Assembly: GCF_027492855.1 (NCBI RefSeq) | Contig: NZ_JAPUDY010000099.1 | Coordinates: 248,001-312,000 of the forward strand | DNA from: Acidovorax sp. | GTDB lineage: Bacteria; Pseudomonadota; Gammaproteobacteria; Burkholderiales; Burkholderiaceae_C | Direction: 5' to 3' | DNA length: 64,000 bases | Shown here: positions 51,816 to 61,412 of the stretch, piece by piece | Layout: each line of letters opens with the position of its first letter | Numbering within the stretch: the first letter of the stretch is position 1 | Made by a program: the position numbers and the translations under genes | The notes under the pieces: model-generated | The model's database searches: none | Told to the model about the DNA's origin: nothing | The model's input: only the letters and a program-made list of their open reading frames with translations

Positions 51816-53114
51816 TCAGTAACCCAGCTTGGCGGGCAGCCACAGCGCCAGTTGCGGGAAGGCGATCACCAGCACCATCACGAGGAACATCGCAAACAGC
51901 ATCCAGCCCACCCAGCGCACGGTGGATTCCATGCGCACCCCCGCGATGCGGCACGACACCATCAGGTTCACCGCCAGCGGCGGGGTGAACTGGCCCAGGG
52001 CCACCTTGAGGGTCAGGATCACGCCGAACCAGACCGGGTCCCATTGGTAGTGCTGCATGATGGGCATCAGCAGCGGCACGAAGATCAAAAAGATCGAAAT
52101 GCCGTCGAGGAACATGCCCACGGTGATCAGCAGCACGATGAGCAGCGCCAGCACGCCATATTCGCCCAGGCCCGAGTTCACGATGGCCTTGGCCACGGGG
52201 TCGATCACGCCCAGGGTGGACAGCGAGAAGGCAAAGATGCCCGCGAGCGAGACCACGATGAGGATCACCGCCGACAGCTCGCCCGATTCGCGCAGGATGG
52301 GGAACAGGTCGCGCACCGTGATCGTGCGGTGGATCACCATGCCCACGAACAGGCCGTAGAACACTGCGACCACGGCGGCCTCGGTGGGCGTGAACCAGCC
52401 CGCGCGCATGCCGCCCAAAATCAGCACCGGCGCGGCCAGGCCCCAGGTGGCCTCGCGCAGGCTCTTCCAGAACGGGGGGCGGGGCATTTCGGCCTCCAGC
52501 GCGCCCATCTTGTGTTTGCGCGCCATCCACACGGCGGGCACGATCAGCGCCACACCGGCCAGGATGCCGGGGATCATGCCGGCCGCGAACAGCGCGGGTA
52601 CCGAGGCGCCGGGCACCAGCACCGAGTAGATGATGAAGGCGACCGACGGCGGAATCAGGATGTCGGTGGCGGCCGCGGCACCCACCACGCTGGCCGAGAA
52701 CGAGGGCGGGTAGCCCGCGCGCGACATGGCCGCAATCATCACGCCGCCCACGGCCGCTGCATTGGCCGGGCCCGAGCCCGAAATGCCGCCCAGGAACATG
52801 GCCACGGCAATCGCCACCAGCGGCAGCATGCCGGGGCCGCGCCCCACGATGGCCACGGCAAAGTTGACGAGGCGCAGCGCCACGCCCGAGCGGTCGAAGA
52901 TCGAACCGACCAGCACGAACATGGGGATGGCCAGCAGCGGGTATTTGCCCAGGCCCGCGTAGAAGTTTTGCGGCACGGCCAAGAGGCCGAACCACTGGCT
53001 GTCGGCATTGGCCAGCGCAATGGCGGCGGCGCCCGCCAGGCCCAGCGCGGCGCCGATGGGCACGCCGACGAACATCAGGCCCAGGAAGGCCACGAACAGC
53101 AAGGTGGCGATCAT
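51816..53114 (-). CDS. dctM: TRAP transporter large permease (DctM-type)
   Basis: A 432-residue, twelve-segment membrane protein. VGVPIGAALGLAGAAAIALA at the start, AVGGVMIAAMSRAGYPPSFS, ILIPPSVAFIIYSVL and GQFTPPLAVNLMVSCRIAGV are typical DctM segments, the last two carrying the conserved proline pairs. It forms the Na+-coupled channel with the small subunit. ATG 53114 overlaps the stop of the small subunit (ATGA); the open frame upstream is not family-like. Confidence 0.93.
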   Translation of the reverse strand: MIATLLFVAFLGLMFVGVPIGAALGLAGAAAIALANADSQWFGLLAVPQNFYAGLGKYPLLAIPMFVLVGSIFDRSGVALRLVNFAVAIVGRGPGMLPLVAIAVAMFLGGISGSGPANAAAVGGVMIAAMSRAGYPPSFSASVVGAAAATDILIPPSVAFIIYSVLVPGASVPALFAAGMIPGILAGVALIVPAVWMARKHKMGALEAEMPRPPFWKSLREATWGLAAPVLILGGMRAGWFTPTEAAVVAVFYGLFVGMVIHRTITVRDLFPILRESGELSAVILIVVSLAGIFAFSLSTLGVIDPVAKAIVNSGLGEYGVLALLIVLLITVGMFLDGISIFLIFVPLLMPIMQHYQWDPVWFGVILTLKVALGQFTPPLAVNLMVSCRIAGVRMESTVRWVGWMLFAMFLVMVLVIAFPQLALWLPAKLGY

Positions 53115-53665
53115 GGCTGGGCGTCCTTGACTGCCTCGGGATTGATGCGGCTGCGGCGGATGAACAGGCCCACGGCGCGCGCCGTGATCAGGGCCGAGAA
53201 CACGGGCAGCCAGATCGAATACCACCACTGCGGCACGCCGATGCCGGGCGAGGTCTCGCCAAAGCGGTAGTCGTCCCACACCACACGCACGCTCAGCACG
53301 GCAATCAGGCCGAACAGCACGGCTACGGTGATGGCGCCGAGCTGCGCCAAGCGCTTGCTGCGCAGGGCAGAGCCGCCCTCGGCGAAGTATTCGATGCGGA
53401 TGTGCTGGTCGCGCGCCACGGCGGCCGAGCCCGCGATGAGCGCCAGCGCGATCATCAGGAACACCGAGATTTCTTCCGTCCAGGCGAACGAGGAGTTGGT
53501 GAAGTAGCGCACCAGCACATTGGCAAAGGTGATGAGCGCCAGCGCCGCCATCACGATGACGGTGAGCCAGTCTTCAAGGCGCAGCGAGCGGGGCTCGGCC
53601 TGCGGGGCTGCAGCGCTTGGTGGCGCACCGGTGGCGGGTTCTTGGGGGGGCGAGGAGGGCGACAT
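53111..53665 (-). CDS. dctQ: TRAP transporter small permease (DctQ-type)
   Basis: A 184-residue membrane protein with four segments. It starts after a 30-residue disordered Pro/Ala-rich head; LEDWLTVIVMAALALITFAN and FAWTEEISVFLMIALALIAG are the recognisable DctQ pieces, and the Trp-Thr-Glu-Glu is conserved. It partners the large permease and is first in the operon. ATG 53665 is chosen: residues before it in frame do not fit. Its promoter lies in the 246-base gap to the divergent LysR gene, which otherwise shows nothing notable. Confidence 0.88.
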   Translation of the reverse strand: MSPSSPPQEPATGAPPSAAAPQAEPRSLRLEDWLTVIVMAALALITFANVLVRYFTNSSFAWTEEISVFLMIALALIAGSAAVARDQHIRIEYFAEGGSALRSKRLAQLGAITVAVLFGLIAVLSVRVVWDDYRFGETSPGIGVPQWWYSIWLPVFSALITARAVGLFIRRSRINPEAVKDAQP

Positions 53666-53911
53666 GGGGCGGTGAAAGAAGAAAACAAACAGGTGCAGGC
53701 AGGTCGCCCTGCCCGGCAGTGTTGTGCACCGGGGGCCTCGACGCAGAGCGCGGTAGGCGCTGCTTTGTATTATGCGATGGTTGCTATGCATGCACACCAT
53801 TGGTGCAGTGCAAGGGGCGCAAGGCGGCTTTGCCGCACGCCTGCGCACTGCGTAAACCCTCGTATCTCCGCATATCCCCGCACTGCACAGGGCGTGCCCC
53901 GCGCCGATAAT

Positions 53912-54850
53912 ATGGCGATGGAAACCAAGTGGCTTGAGGATTTTGTCAGTCTTGCGGAAACCCGCAGCTTCAGCCGGTCCGCACAATTGCGGCACGTCAC
54001 GCAGCCCGCGTTTTCGCGGCGCATCCAGGCCCTGGAGGCCTGGGCTGGCACCGATCTGGTGGACCGCAGCTCCTACCCTACCCGCCTCACGCCTGCAGGC
54101 AAGACGCTGTACGACCAGGCGCTGGAAATGCTGCAAGCGCTGCAGAACACGCGCGCCATGCTGCGCGCGCACACCAGCGCGGGCAAGGACATGATCGAGT
54201 TCGCCGTGCCCCACACGCTGGCGTTCACGTTTTTCCCGGCCTGGGTGTCGAGCCTGCACGACAAGTTCGGCCCCTTCAAAAGCCGGTTGATTGCGCTCAA
54301 CGTGCACGACGCTGTGATGCGTTTGGTAGAGGGCGGTTGTGACTTGTTGATTGCCTACCACCATCCATCCCAGCCTTTTCAGCTCGACGCCGACCGCTAC
54401 GAGATGGTGAACCTGGGGCAAGAGGTGATCTCGCCTTACAGCAAGGCCGACGCCGACGGCCAGCCCCTGCACCGCCTGCCGGGGCGCGCGGGCCAGCCGC
54501 TGCCCTACCTGGGTTATGCACCCGGCGCCTACCTGGGGCGGGTGACGGAGCTCATTCTCAAACAGTCGAACACGCCCATTCACCTGGAGCGTGTGTACGA
54601 GACCGACATGGCCGAAGGCCTCAAGGCCATGGCGCTCGAAGGCCATGGCGTGGCCTTTCTGCCGCACAGCGCGGTGAAGAAGGAGCTGCGCTCACGTCGC
54701 CTGGTCAGTGCCGTGCCCTCGGACGCCGAAGGCCTGCAGATGACGATGGATGTGCGGGCCTACCGCGAAAAGCCGGGCGGCAAGGAGGCCCCCAAGGGCA
54801 CGGCCCAGGCGCTCTGGACCTACCTCCAGGCCCAGGCCGGGTCATGCTAA
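53912..54850 (+). CDS. LysR-family regulator, probably of the TRAP operon
   Basis: A 312-residue LysR protein. The HTH is at the N-terminus: WLEDFVSLAETRSFSRSAQL then HVTQPAFSRRIQALEAWAGT. The effector domain (about 90-300) includes IEFAVPHTLAFTFFPAWVSS and ALEGHGVAFLPHSAVKKEL. It is divergent from dctQMP across 246 bases, the usual geometry for a LysR regulator that controls the neighbouring operon in response to its substrate. ATG 53912 or ATG 53918 are equally possible. Confidence 0.88.
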   Translation: MAMETKWLEDFVSLAETRSFSRSAQLRHVTQPAFSRRIQALEAWAGTDLVDRSSYPTRLTPAGKTLYDQALEMLQALQNTRAMLRAHTSAGKDMIEFAVPHTLAFTFFPAWVSSLHDKFGPFKSRLIALNVHDAVMRLVEGGCDLLIAYHHPSQPFQLDADRYEMVNLGQEVISPYSKADADGQPLHRLPGRAGQPLPYLGYAPGAYLGRVTELILKQSNTPIHLERVYETDMAEGLKAMALEGHGVAFLPHSAVKKELRSRRLVSAVPSDAEGLQMTMDVRAYREKPGGKEAPKGTAQALWTYLQAQAGSC

Positions 54851-55036
54851 GGGTAAATACGGATATAAACACTTTGCATAGTTGCGCCCGCAAACGGCAT
54901 TGGAGTTTCATCGTAACGACACGTACAGTTCGCGCCATCTTGGGGTTGGCGGGCGTCGTGCGTGTCATCAAGTTAGATAACAGCTTTTATGGCACGAACA
55001 TTGCAAATCGATTCCTTTCATTCACCGGGGCACCGC

Positions 55037-55936
55037 ATGACAACTCAGCACTGGAGATTTGCCAAGGGCCTGGTCGCCCTGGGTTGCCTGCTGGCGGCGT
55101 CCGTGCAGGCCACGACGGTGCTGGAGCGCGTCAGCGCCGGTGGCAAGCTGGTGATTGCCCACCGGGAATCGTCGGTACCCTTCTCGTACATTGATTCCAA
55201 GTCGGGCAAGCCCGTGGGTTATGCACTGGACCTGTGCCTGCGCATGGCCGAGGTGGTGCGCAAGGCAACCGGCAAGGCGAACATGGAAGTGGAGTTCCTG
55301 CTGGTCACGCCTGCCAACCGCATCACGATGATCGAGCAGGGCAAGGCAGACATGGAGTGCGGCTCCACCACCAACAACGCAGAGCGGCGCCAGAAGGTGG
55401 CGTTCACCATTCCCCACTTCATCACGGGCGCGCGCCTGCTGGTCAAGGCCGACAGCCCCATCGACCGTGTGGAAGACCTGAACGGCAAGACGCTGGTGTC
55501 CACCAAGGGAACCACGCCGCTCAAAGCGGCCGACCAGGCCAACCGCGAGCGCCTGATGGGCATCACCATCGTGGAGGCGCCCGACCACGCCAAGGCCGTG
55601 GAGATGGTGGAAAAAGGCGAAGCCGATGCCTTTGTGATGGATGATGTGCTGCTGTATGGCCTGGCTGCGGGCCGGCCGAACCCCAAGGCGCTCAAGGTGG
55701 TGGGCCGGTTCATGACCACCGAGCCGCTGGCCATCATGCTGTCCAAGAACGACCCCGAGTTCAAGAAACTGGTGGACGAAGAGATGCGCCGCCTGATCAC
55801 CAGCCGCGATATTTACCCCATCTACAACAAGTGGTTCAACAAACCCATCCCACCCAGCAACACGGTGCTGAACCTGCCGGTCAGCTATCTCTTACGCGAC
55901 TTCTGGAAATACCCTACCGATAAGGTTCCATTCTGA
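55037..55936 (+). CDS. Amino-acid ABC transporter substrate-binding protein, first of two
   Basis: A 299-residue periplasmic protein of the GltI/family 3 type. It has a signal peptide (WRFAKGLVALGCLLAASVQA), then LVIAHRESSVPFSYIDSKSG, DMECGSTTNNAERRQKVAFT and DAFVMDDVLLYGLAAG. It binds an acidic amino acid such as glutamate/aspartate, judging from the family and from the glt-type genes downstream. It is clearly paralogous to the next gene but diverged (shared core ECGSTTNNA). ATG 55037 is chosen; an upstream ATG (54989) adds 16 residues before the signal peptide. The 186 bases before it contain no repeat. Confidence 0.85.
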   Translation: MTTQHWRFAKGLVALGCLLAASVQATTVLERVSAGGKLVIAHRESSVPFSYIDSKSGKPVGYALDLCLRMAEVVRKATGKANMEVEFLLVTPANRITMIEQGKADMECGSTTNNAERRQKVAFTIPHFITGARLLVKADSPIDRVEDLNGKTLVSTKGTTPLKAADQANRERLMGITIVEAPDHAKAVEMVEKGEADAFVMDDVLLYGLAAGRPNPKALKVVGRFMTTEPLAIMLSKNDPEFKKLVDEEMRRLITSRDIYPIYNKWFNKPIPPSNTVLNLPVSYLLRDFWKYPTDKVPF

Positions 55937-56054
55937 CTAGTATGCTTAGGTACGTTGTTCCCATTTCCGGAGCGTTGGGGTTTTCGGCCGTGTGGGCAGC
56001 TGCTAGTCTCTAGAATCCCCCCCTTTTTTCTGTTTTCAACACAAGGAGATACCT

Positions 56055-56954
56055 ATGAAGAAGCATTTGCTCGCGATTGCAGTAACCGCCCTGGCTGTTG
56101 GCAGCGCGTTTGCCCAAGCCAACGACACCCTGGCCAAGATCAAGGGCTCGGGCGTCGTCACGCTGGGTGTGCGCGAGTCTTCGGGTCTTTCCTACACGCT
56201 GGGCAACGGCAAGTACGTGGGCTTCCACACTGAAATGGCCGAAGTCATCCTGGCCGACATCCAGAAGCAACTGGGCCTGGCCAAGCTGGAAACCAAGTAC
56301 CAGCCCGTGACCTCGCAAAACCGCATCCCCCTGGTGACCAACGGCACCGTGGACCTGGAGTGCGGCTCCACCACCAACAACGCTGCCCGCCAGAAGGACG
56401 TGGCATTTGCCGTGACCACCTACGTGGAAGAAGTGCGCATTGCCACCAAGGCCAACTCGGGCATCGCTTCGATCAAGGACCTGAAGGGCAAGACCGTGGC
56501 CACCACCACGGGCACCACCTCGGTGCAGACCCTGCGCAAGCACGAGCGCGCTGGCGGCATCGACTTCAAGGAAGTCTTCGGCAAAGACCATGCAGACAGC
56601 TTCCTGATGCTGGAAACCGGCCGTGCCGATGCCTTCGTGATGGACGGCTCCATCCTGGCCGCCAACATCTCCAAGTCCAAGGCCCCCGCCGATTACAAGA
56701 TCGTTGGTGAAGTCCTGAACGTGGAGCCCATCGCCTGCATGCTGCGCAAGGACGACCCCGCCTTCAAGAAGGCCGTGGACGACTCCATCAAGCGCCAGAT
56801 CGCCGATGGCTCGCTGGCCAAGCTGTACGACAAGTGGTTCATGCAGCCCGTGCCTCCCACCAACACCAAGATCGGCCTGCCATTGTCTGATGCCACCAAG
56901 GCTGCTTGGGCAGCGCCCAATGACAAGCCTATGGAAGACTACGCAAAGAAGTAA
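56055..56954 (+). CDS. gltI: Glutamate/aspartate-type ABC transporter substrate-binding protein
   Basis: A 299-residue periplasmic protein. The signal peptide MKKHLLAIAVTALAVGSAFA is followed by the GltI pattern VTLGVRESSGLSYTLGNGKY, DLECGSTTNNAARQKDVAFA and DAFVMDGSILAANISKSK. It delivers glutamate/aspartate-like amino acids to GltJK. An ACAAGGAGATACCT ribosome site precedes the ATG. A strong terminator stem lies between this gene and the permease genes, so the binding protein is probably made in excess of the membrane parts. Confidence 0.92.
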   Translation: MKKHLLAIAVTALAVGSAFAQANDTLAKIKGSGVVTLGVRESSGLSYTLGNGKYVGFHTEMAEVILADIQKQLGLAKLETKYQPVTSQNRIPLVTNGTVDLECGSTTNNAARQKDVAFAVTTYVEEVRIATKANSGIASIKDLKGKTVATTTGTTSVQTLRKHERAGGIDFKEVFGKDHADSFLMLETGRADAFVMDGSILAANISKSKAPADYKIVGEVLNVEPIACMLRKDDPAFKKAVDDSIKRQIADGSLAKLYDKWFMQPVPPTNTKIGLPLSDATKAAWAAPNDKPMEDYAKK

Positions 56955-56971
56955 TCATCTAGAACGCTTGT

Positions 56972-57006
56972 GCCCCTTCGGCCAACTGGTTTGAAGGGGC
57001 TTTTTT
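56972..57006 (+). terminator. Intrinsic terminator between gltI and gltJ
   Basis: GCCCCTTC (56972-56979) pairs with GAAGGGGC (56993-57000), followed by six T's. It is inside the operon, so it probably acts as a partial terminator. Confidence 0.85.
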
Positions 57007-57061
57007 GTTGGCCTGAACGGCGTTGAGTCCAACGCAGTACAAAAATTAAAGGGGTGCTCCT

Positions 57062-57820
57062 ATGAGTTGGGATTGGCAGGTGTTCTGCCAGGACACCATG
57101 GACCGGGAAGTCGTGCAAGGCTGCTTTGGCAAGGGCGGCGACATCACTTACCTGGACTGGATGCTGTCGGCCTGGGGCTGGACGGTGTCCGTTTCGTTGC
57201 TGGCCTTGGTGCTGGCGCTTGTGCTCGGCTCCCTCATCGGAACACTCCGTACCCTGGAGGGGCGGCCCATGATCGTGCGGCTGGGCAATGCCTGGGTTGA
57301 GCTGTTCCGCAATATTCCGTTGCTGGTCCAGATCTTCCTTTGGTACCACGTCCTGCCGAGCCTGTTTCCGGTGCTCAAGGGCGTTCCGGGCTTTGCCCTT
57401 GTGGTGCTGGCGTTGGGCTTTTTTACCTCGGCGCGTATTGCCGAGCAGGTGCGTTCGGGCATTCAGGCCCTGCCGCGCGGCCAACGTTATGCAGGCATGG
57501 CCATGGGGTTCACCACCTTCCAGACCTACCGCTATGTGCTGCTGCCCATGGCGTTTCGCATCATCATTCCGCCGCTGACCAGCGAGACGATGAACATCTT
57601 CAAGAACTCGTCGGTGGCGTTTGCCGTGTCGGTGGCCGAACTCACGATGTTCGCCATGCAGGCGCAGGAAGAAACCTCGCGCGGCATCGAGGTGTACCTC
57701 GCCGTGACCACGCTCTACATCATCTCGGCATTCGCCATCAACCGCATCATGGCGTTCATCGAGAAGCGTGCGCGCATCCCTGGCATGGTCGTCGCGAGTC
57801 CGGCAGGGGGGGGGCATTGA
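57062..57820 (+). CDS. gltJ: Glutamate/aspartate-type ABC transporter permease GltJ
   Basis: A 252-residue permease with five membrane segments. The conserved EAA-like loop reads GIQALPRGQRYAGMAMGFTT. The start MSWDWQVFCQDTMDREVV and the NIPLLVQIFLWYHVLP segment are typical GltJ features. It forms the channel with GltK. It is preceded by GGGGTGCTCCT and is two bases ahead of gltK. Confidence 0.92.
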   Translation: MSWDWQVFCQDTMDREVVQGCFGKGGDITYLDWMLSAWGWTVSVSLLALVLALVLGSLIGTLRTLEGRPMIVRLGNAWVELFRNIPLLVQIFLWYHVLPSLFPVLKGVPGFALVVLALGFFTSARIAEQVRSGIQALPRGQRYAGMAMGFTTFQTYRYVLLPMAFRIIIPPLTSETMNIFKNSSVAFAVSVAELTMFAMQAQEETSRGIEVYLAVTTLYIISAFAINRIMAFIEKRARIPGMVVASPAGGGH

Positions 57821-57821
57821 T

Positions 57822-58487
57822 ATGAATCTCGACTTTTCCTTCTACAACTGGGACCTGATCTCCAACTTCGTGCTCAAGGGGCTGTACTTCAGCCTGATGC
57901 TCACGGTGATCGCCACCATTGGCGGCGTGTTCTTCGGAACCCTGCTGGCGCTGATGCGCCTGTCGGGCAAGAAGTGGCTGGATGTGCCCGCCACCATCTA
58001 CGTCAACGGCATGCGTTCCATTCCGCTGGTGATGGTGATTTTGTGGTTCTTCCTGCTCGTGCCCGCCATCATCGGCCGCCCCATCGGCGCCGAAGTGTCC
58101 GCGGTCATTACCTTCATTGCGTTCGAAGCTGCGTACTTCAGCGAGATCATGCGCGCCGGTATCCAGTCCATCCCGCGCGGCCAGGTGTATGCCGGCCAAG
58201 CGCTTGGGATGACCTACGGCCAGAACATGAAGCTCGTGGTGTTGCCGCAGGCGTTCCGCAACATGCTGCCGGTGCTGCTCACGCAGACCATCATCTTGTT
58301 CCAGGACACCTCGCTGGTTTATGCCATTGGCGCCTACGACATGCTCAAGGGCTTTGAAGTGGCGGGCAAGAACTTCGGCCGCCCCATCGAGGCCTACCTG
58401 GCTGCCGCCGTTCTGTACTTCGTGATGTGCTATGCGCTTTCCTGGGCGGTCAAGCGCCTGCACCAAAAGATTGCCATCATCCGGTGA
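57822..58487 (+). CDS. gltK: Glutamate/aspartate-type ABC transporter permease GltK
   Basis: A 221-residue permease. NGMRSIPLVMVILWFFLLVP and the coupling loop GIQSIPRGQVYAGQALGMTY are family signatures; FQDTSLVYAIGAYDMLKGFE is late in the chain. ATG 57822 starts right after the gltJ stop, with the GGGGGGG tract upstream serving as a possible ribosome site. It pairs with GltJ in the membrane and GltL at the cytoplasmic face. Confidence 0.92.
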   Translation: MNLDFSFYNWDLISNFVLKGLYFSLMLTVIATIGGVFFGTLLALMRLSGKKWLDVPATIYVNGMRSIPLVMVILWFFLLVPAIIGRPIGAEVSAVITFIAFEAAYFSEIMRAGIQSIPRGQVYAGQALGMTYGQNMKLVVLPQAFRNMLPVLLTQTIILFQDTSLVYAIGAYDMLKGFEVAGKNFGRPIEAYLAAAVLYFVMCYALSWAVKRLHQKIAIIR

Positions 58488-58510
58488 TCCGAGAGATTGA
58501 GGAATAAACA

Positions 58511-59248
58511 ATGATCGAACTCAAAAACGTATCCAAGTGGTATGGCCCCGTGCAGGTGCTCAACGAGTGCTCGGCCACCATCAACAAGGGTGAAGTGGTG
58601 GTGGTGTGTGGCCCTTCGGGCTCTGGCAAATCCACGCTGATCAAAACCATCAACGCGCTGGAGCCCTTCCAGAAGGGCGAGATCACGGTGGACGACGTGA
58701 AGCTGCACGACCCCAGCACCGACCTGCCCAAGCTGCGCAGCCGCGTGGGCATGGTGTTCCAGCACTTCGAGCTGTTCCCCCACCTGTCAGTGACGGACAA
58801 CCTGACCATCGCGCAGATCAAGGTGCTGGGCCGCAGCGCAGACGACGCCATGAAGCGCGGCCTGAAAATGCTGGAGCGCGTGGGCCTGACCGCCCACAAG
58901 GACAAGTTCCCCGGCCAGCTCTCGGGCGGCCAGCAGCAGCGCGTTGCCATTGCGCGCGCGCTGAGCATGGACCCCATCGTGATGCTGTTCGACGAACCCA
59001 CGTCGGCGCTGGACCCCGAAATGGTCGGCGAAGTGCTGGACGTGATGGTGGGCTTGGCCAACGAAGGCATGACCATGATGTGCGTGACCCACGAAATGGG
59101 CTTCGCCCGCAAGGTGAGCAACCGCGTCATCTTCATGGACGTGGGTGGCAAGATCCTGGAAGACTGCTCCAAGGACGAGTTCTTCAACAACCCCGACGCA
59201 CGCCAGCCCCGCACCAAGGATTTCCTCAACAAGATCCTGGCGCATTGA
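58511..59248 (+). CDS. gltL: Glutamate/aspartate-type ABC transporter ATP-binding protein GltL
   Basis: A 245-residue ABC ATPase. Walker A is [15 protein letters not shown], the Q-loop region is [15 protein letters not shown], the signature is [15 protein letters not shown], Walker B is [14 protein letters not shown] and the H-loop is [11 protein letters not shown]. It powers uptake through GltJK. A GAGGAATAAACA ribosome site precedes the ATG. Two hairpins follow the stop and close the operon. Confidence 0.94.
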   Translation: MIELKNVSKWYGPVQVLNECSATINKGEVVVVCGPSGSGKSTLIKTINALEPFQKGEITVDDVKLHDPSTDLPKLRSRVGMVFQHFELFPHLSVTDNLTIAQIKVLGRSADDAMKRGLKMLERVGLTAHKDKFPGQLSGGQQQRVAIARALSMDPIVMLFDEPTSALDPEMVGEVLDVMVGLANEGMTMMCVTHEMGFARKVSNRVIFMDVGGKILEDCSKDEFFNNPDARQPRTKDFLNKILAH

Positions 59249-59259
59249 CGCAGGCAGCT

Positions 59260-59275
59260 CCCACCCTCTGGTGGG
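59260..59275 (+). terminator. Small hairpin after gltL
   Basis: CCCACC-CTCT-GGTGGG is a perfect 6-base stem just before the main terminator. It has no U-tract of its own. Confidence 0.4.
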
Positions 59276-59287
59276 TGGCCCCATCCA

Positions 59288-59309
59288 AAGCGCCTTCGGG
59301 CGCTTTTTT
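59288..59309 (+). terminator. Intrinsic terminator of the glt operon
   Basis: AAGCGCC-TTCG-GGCGCTT is a stable UUCG-capped stem followed directly by a T run. This is a textbook intrinsic terminator 40 bases after the gltL stop. Confidence 0.9.
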
Positions 59310-59344
59310 CATGGGGCATGTTCTTTGTGATTTGAAGCCTTTTA

Positions 59345-59392
59345 GGTGCCTGGCGCTGATGTAATAAGCGCAAGTAGCTATCAAAAATGTAG
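59345..59392. repeat. Family A palindromic element upstream of pyrC
   Basis: TGCCTGGCGCTGATGTAATA is followed by AGCGCAAGTAGCTATCAAAA and ATGTAG. It has the GCGCT/AGCGC stem and the AGCTATCAAAA tail, 29 bases before the pyrC ATG. Confidence 0.75.
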
Positions 59393-59420
59393 TGAACAAG
59401 CCAGTGGGACAATGCTGCCC

Positions 59421-60473
59421 ATGACAGCCGCACCCCACACCCCCATCGACACCCTCACCATCACCCGCCCCGACGACTGGCACTTGCACGTGCGCGACGG
59501 CGAGCCTTTGCACACCGTAGTGCCGCACACGGCCGCCCAGTTTGGCCGCGCCATCATCATGCCCAACCTGCGCCCGCCGGTAACCACGGCCGAGCAGGCA
59601 TTGGCCTACAAGCAGCGCATCTTGGCGGCAGTGCCCGCAGGCATGAACTTCGAGCCGCTGATGACGCTGTATCTCACCGACAACCTGCCGCCCGAGGAAA
59701 TCGTGCGCGCCAAGGCGGCGGGCGTGGTGGCCTGCAAGCTCTACCCCGCAGGCGCCACCACCAACAGCGACGCGGGCGTGACCGATCTGCGCAAGATCTA
59801 CAAGACGCTGGAGGCCATGCAGAAGGCGGGTTTGCTGCTCTTGGTGCACGGCGAAGTGACCAGCAGCGACATCGACCTGTTCGACCGCGAGGCCGTGTTC
59901 ATCGAACAGCAGCTCATCCCGCTGCGCCGCGACTTCCCCGAGTTGAAAATCGTTTTTGAGCACATCACCACCAAGGACGCGGCCGACTACGTGGCAGGCG
60001 CCGACCGCTTCACCGCCGCCACCATCACCGCGCACCACCTGCTGTACAACCGCAACGCCATCTTTATCGGCGGCGTGCGCCCGCACTACTACTGCCTGCC
60101 CGTGCTCAAGCGCGAAACGCACCGCGTGGCCCTGGTGCAGGCCGCCACCAGCGGCAGCAGCAAGTTCTTTTTGGGCACCGACAGCGCGCCGCACCCCGCG
60201 CACCTCAAGGAGCATGCCAGCGGCTGCGCGGGCTGCTACACCGCCCACGCGGCCATCGAGATGTATGCCGAGGCGTTCGACAACGCGGGCGCGCTCGACC
60301 AGCTTGAAGGTTTTGCCAGCTTCCACGGCCCCGACTTCTACAGTCTGCCGCGCAACACCACCACCGTCACCCTGCGCCGCGAATCCTGGACCCCGCCCGA
60401 CAGCTTCGCGTTTGGCGAAGCCGAACTCAAACCCTTGCGCGCGGGCGAAGCGCTGCCGTGGCGCCTGGTGTAA
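59421..60473 (+). CDS. pyrC: Dihydroorotase (PyrC, class II)
   Basis: A 350-residue amidohydrolase that closes carbamoyl-aspartate to dihydroorotate in pyrimidine synthesis. Metal ligands are the His pair in [10 protein letters not shown], the carbamylated Lys106 in [16 protein letters not shown], further His residues in LLVHGE and FEHITTK, and the catalytic Asp in LGTDSAPHP. Length fits the homodimeric E. coli-type enzyme. ATG 59421 is chosen as the family start; ATG 59412 adds three residues. The next gene starts inside its last codons. Confidence 0.95.
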   Translation: MTAAPHTPIDTLTITRPDDWHLHVRDGEPLHTVVPHTAAQFGRAIIMPNLRPPVTTAEQALAYKQRILAAVPAGMNFEPLMTLYLTDNLPPEEIVRAKAAGVVACKLYPAGATTNSDAGVTDLRKIYKTLEAMQKAGLLLLVHGEVTSSDIDLFDREAVFIEQQLIPLRRDFPELKIVFEHITTKDAADYVAGADRFTAATITAHHLLYNRNAIFIGGVRPHYYCLPVLKRETHRVALVQAATSGSSKFFLGTDSAPHPAHLKEHASGCAGCYTAHAAIEMYAEAFDNAGALDQLEGFASFHGPDFYSLPRNTTTVTLRRESWTPPDSFAFGEAELKPLRAGEALPWRLV

Positions 60474-61225
60474 CCGAGCCCTTCGGCTGCATTGACTGGA
60501 GCACCCCCTGGCTGAGCCTCTGGCGCGGCCTGGGCCAGCCCGTGGCGCAGCAGGTTCATCAGGGTGGTGGGCAGGCCGTGCATCTGGCGCTGCAAGCCGC
60601 CGCGCCGCTGGAAGCGCCCGTGGGTTTTGCGCCCCAGTCCGAACTGCCCGAGGGCATGGCCTACGAGCAGTACATCTGGGACACCCGCCGCGTGCCTACG
60701 CGCGACAACCTGCACGATTTTTTCAACGGCCTGGTGTGGTTGCAGTTTCCGCACACCAAGCGCCGCCTGAACCAGCTTCAGGCCCAGGCCATCGCCGCCG
60801 ACGGCGTGCAGGCCGTGCGCGGGCCGCTGCGCGATGCGCTCACGGTGTTCGACGAAAACGGCGCACTGCTGCAGGCGCCGCAGGCCCTGTGGGACGCGCT
60901 GCGGGCGCGCGACTGGCAGGCCCTGTTTGTCGACCAGCGCCCGCTGTGGCGCGAGGCCCGGCTGGTGCTGTTCGGCCACGCGCTGCTTGAAAAACTCGTT
61001 GCACCACGAAAACCCATGGTGGCGCACGTCTATCAAGCGCCAATAGCTATTAAATCAATAGCAAACCTCGATGCCTGGCTCGCGCAAGACCTGCAGCCGC
61101 ATCGGTGGGCCGCCAAGCCCTTCGCACCGCTGCCGGTGCTGGGTGTGCCCGGCTGGTGGCCTGCCAACGAGGCACCGGGCTTCTATGCCGATGCCCAGGT
61201 GTTCCGGCCGCCGCGTGGCGCCTGA
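60458..61225 (+). CDS. DUF3025-family protein
   Basis: A 255-residue cytoplasmic protein of a betaproteobacterial family without known function. Recognisable pieces are [20 protein letters not shown] and [20 protein letters not shown]. It overlaps pyrC by 16 bases in another frame, so it is probably co-translated with it, a common arrangement for this family. The window's family A repeat occurs in frame near the C-terminus (61031-61067), encoding about residues 192-204 ([11 protein letters not shown]). The start could be a few codons further in. Confidence 0.8.
   Translation: MAPGVTEPFGCIDWSTPWLSLWRGLGQPVAQQVHQGGGQAVHLALQAAAPLEAPVGFAPQSELPEGMAYEQYIWDTRRVPTRDNLHDFFNGLVWLQFPHTKRRLNQLQAQAIAADGVQAVRGPLRDALTVFDENGALLQAPQALWDALRARDWQALFVDQRPLWREARLVLFGHALLEKLVAPRKPMVAHVYQAPIAIKSIANLDAWLAQDLQPHRWAAKPFAPLPVLGVPGWWPANEAPGFYADAQVFRPPRGA
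61031..61067. repeat. Family A fragment in frame in the DUF3025 gene
   Basis: TATCAAGCGCCAATAGCTAT followed by TAAATCAATAGC matches one stem arm plus the AT-rich half of family A. The frame stays open through it. Confidence 0.6.
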
Positions 61226-61412
61226 TAATTCCCGCCAAGGCTTGTGTGATAGGGCGTGTGGACGGGTTTGCCCCTACCATAGCGCGATGAAATCGCGGCC
61301 ATAGGGAGGGGCTCGCCGAGGTGGCCGCTTGAAGCGCGGGCCCCGGCCCCCATCTGAGCCAGCAAACACCTACTTACTGTTGTTGTCGTTTACCCCACGG
61401 AGAATTCAATCC

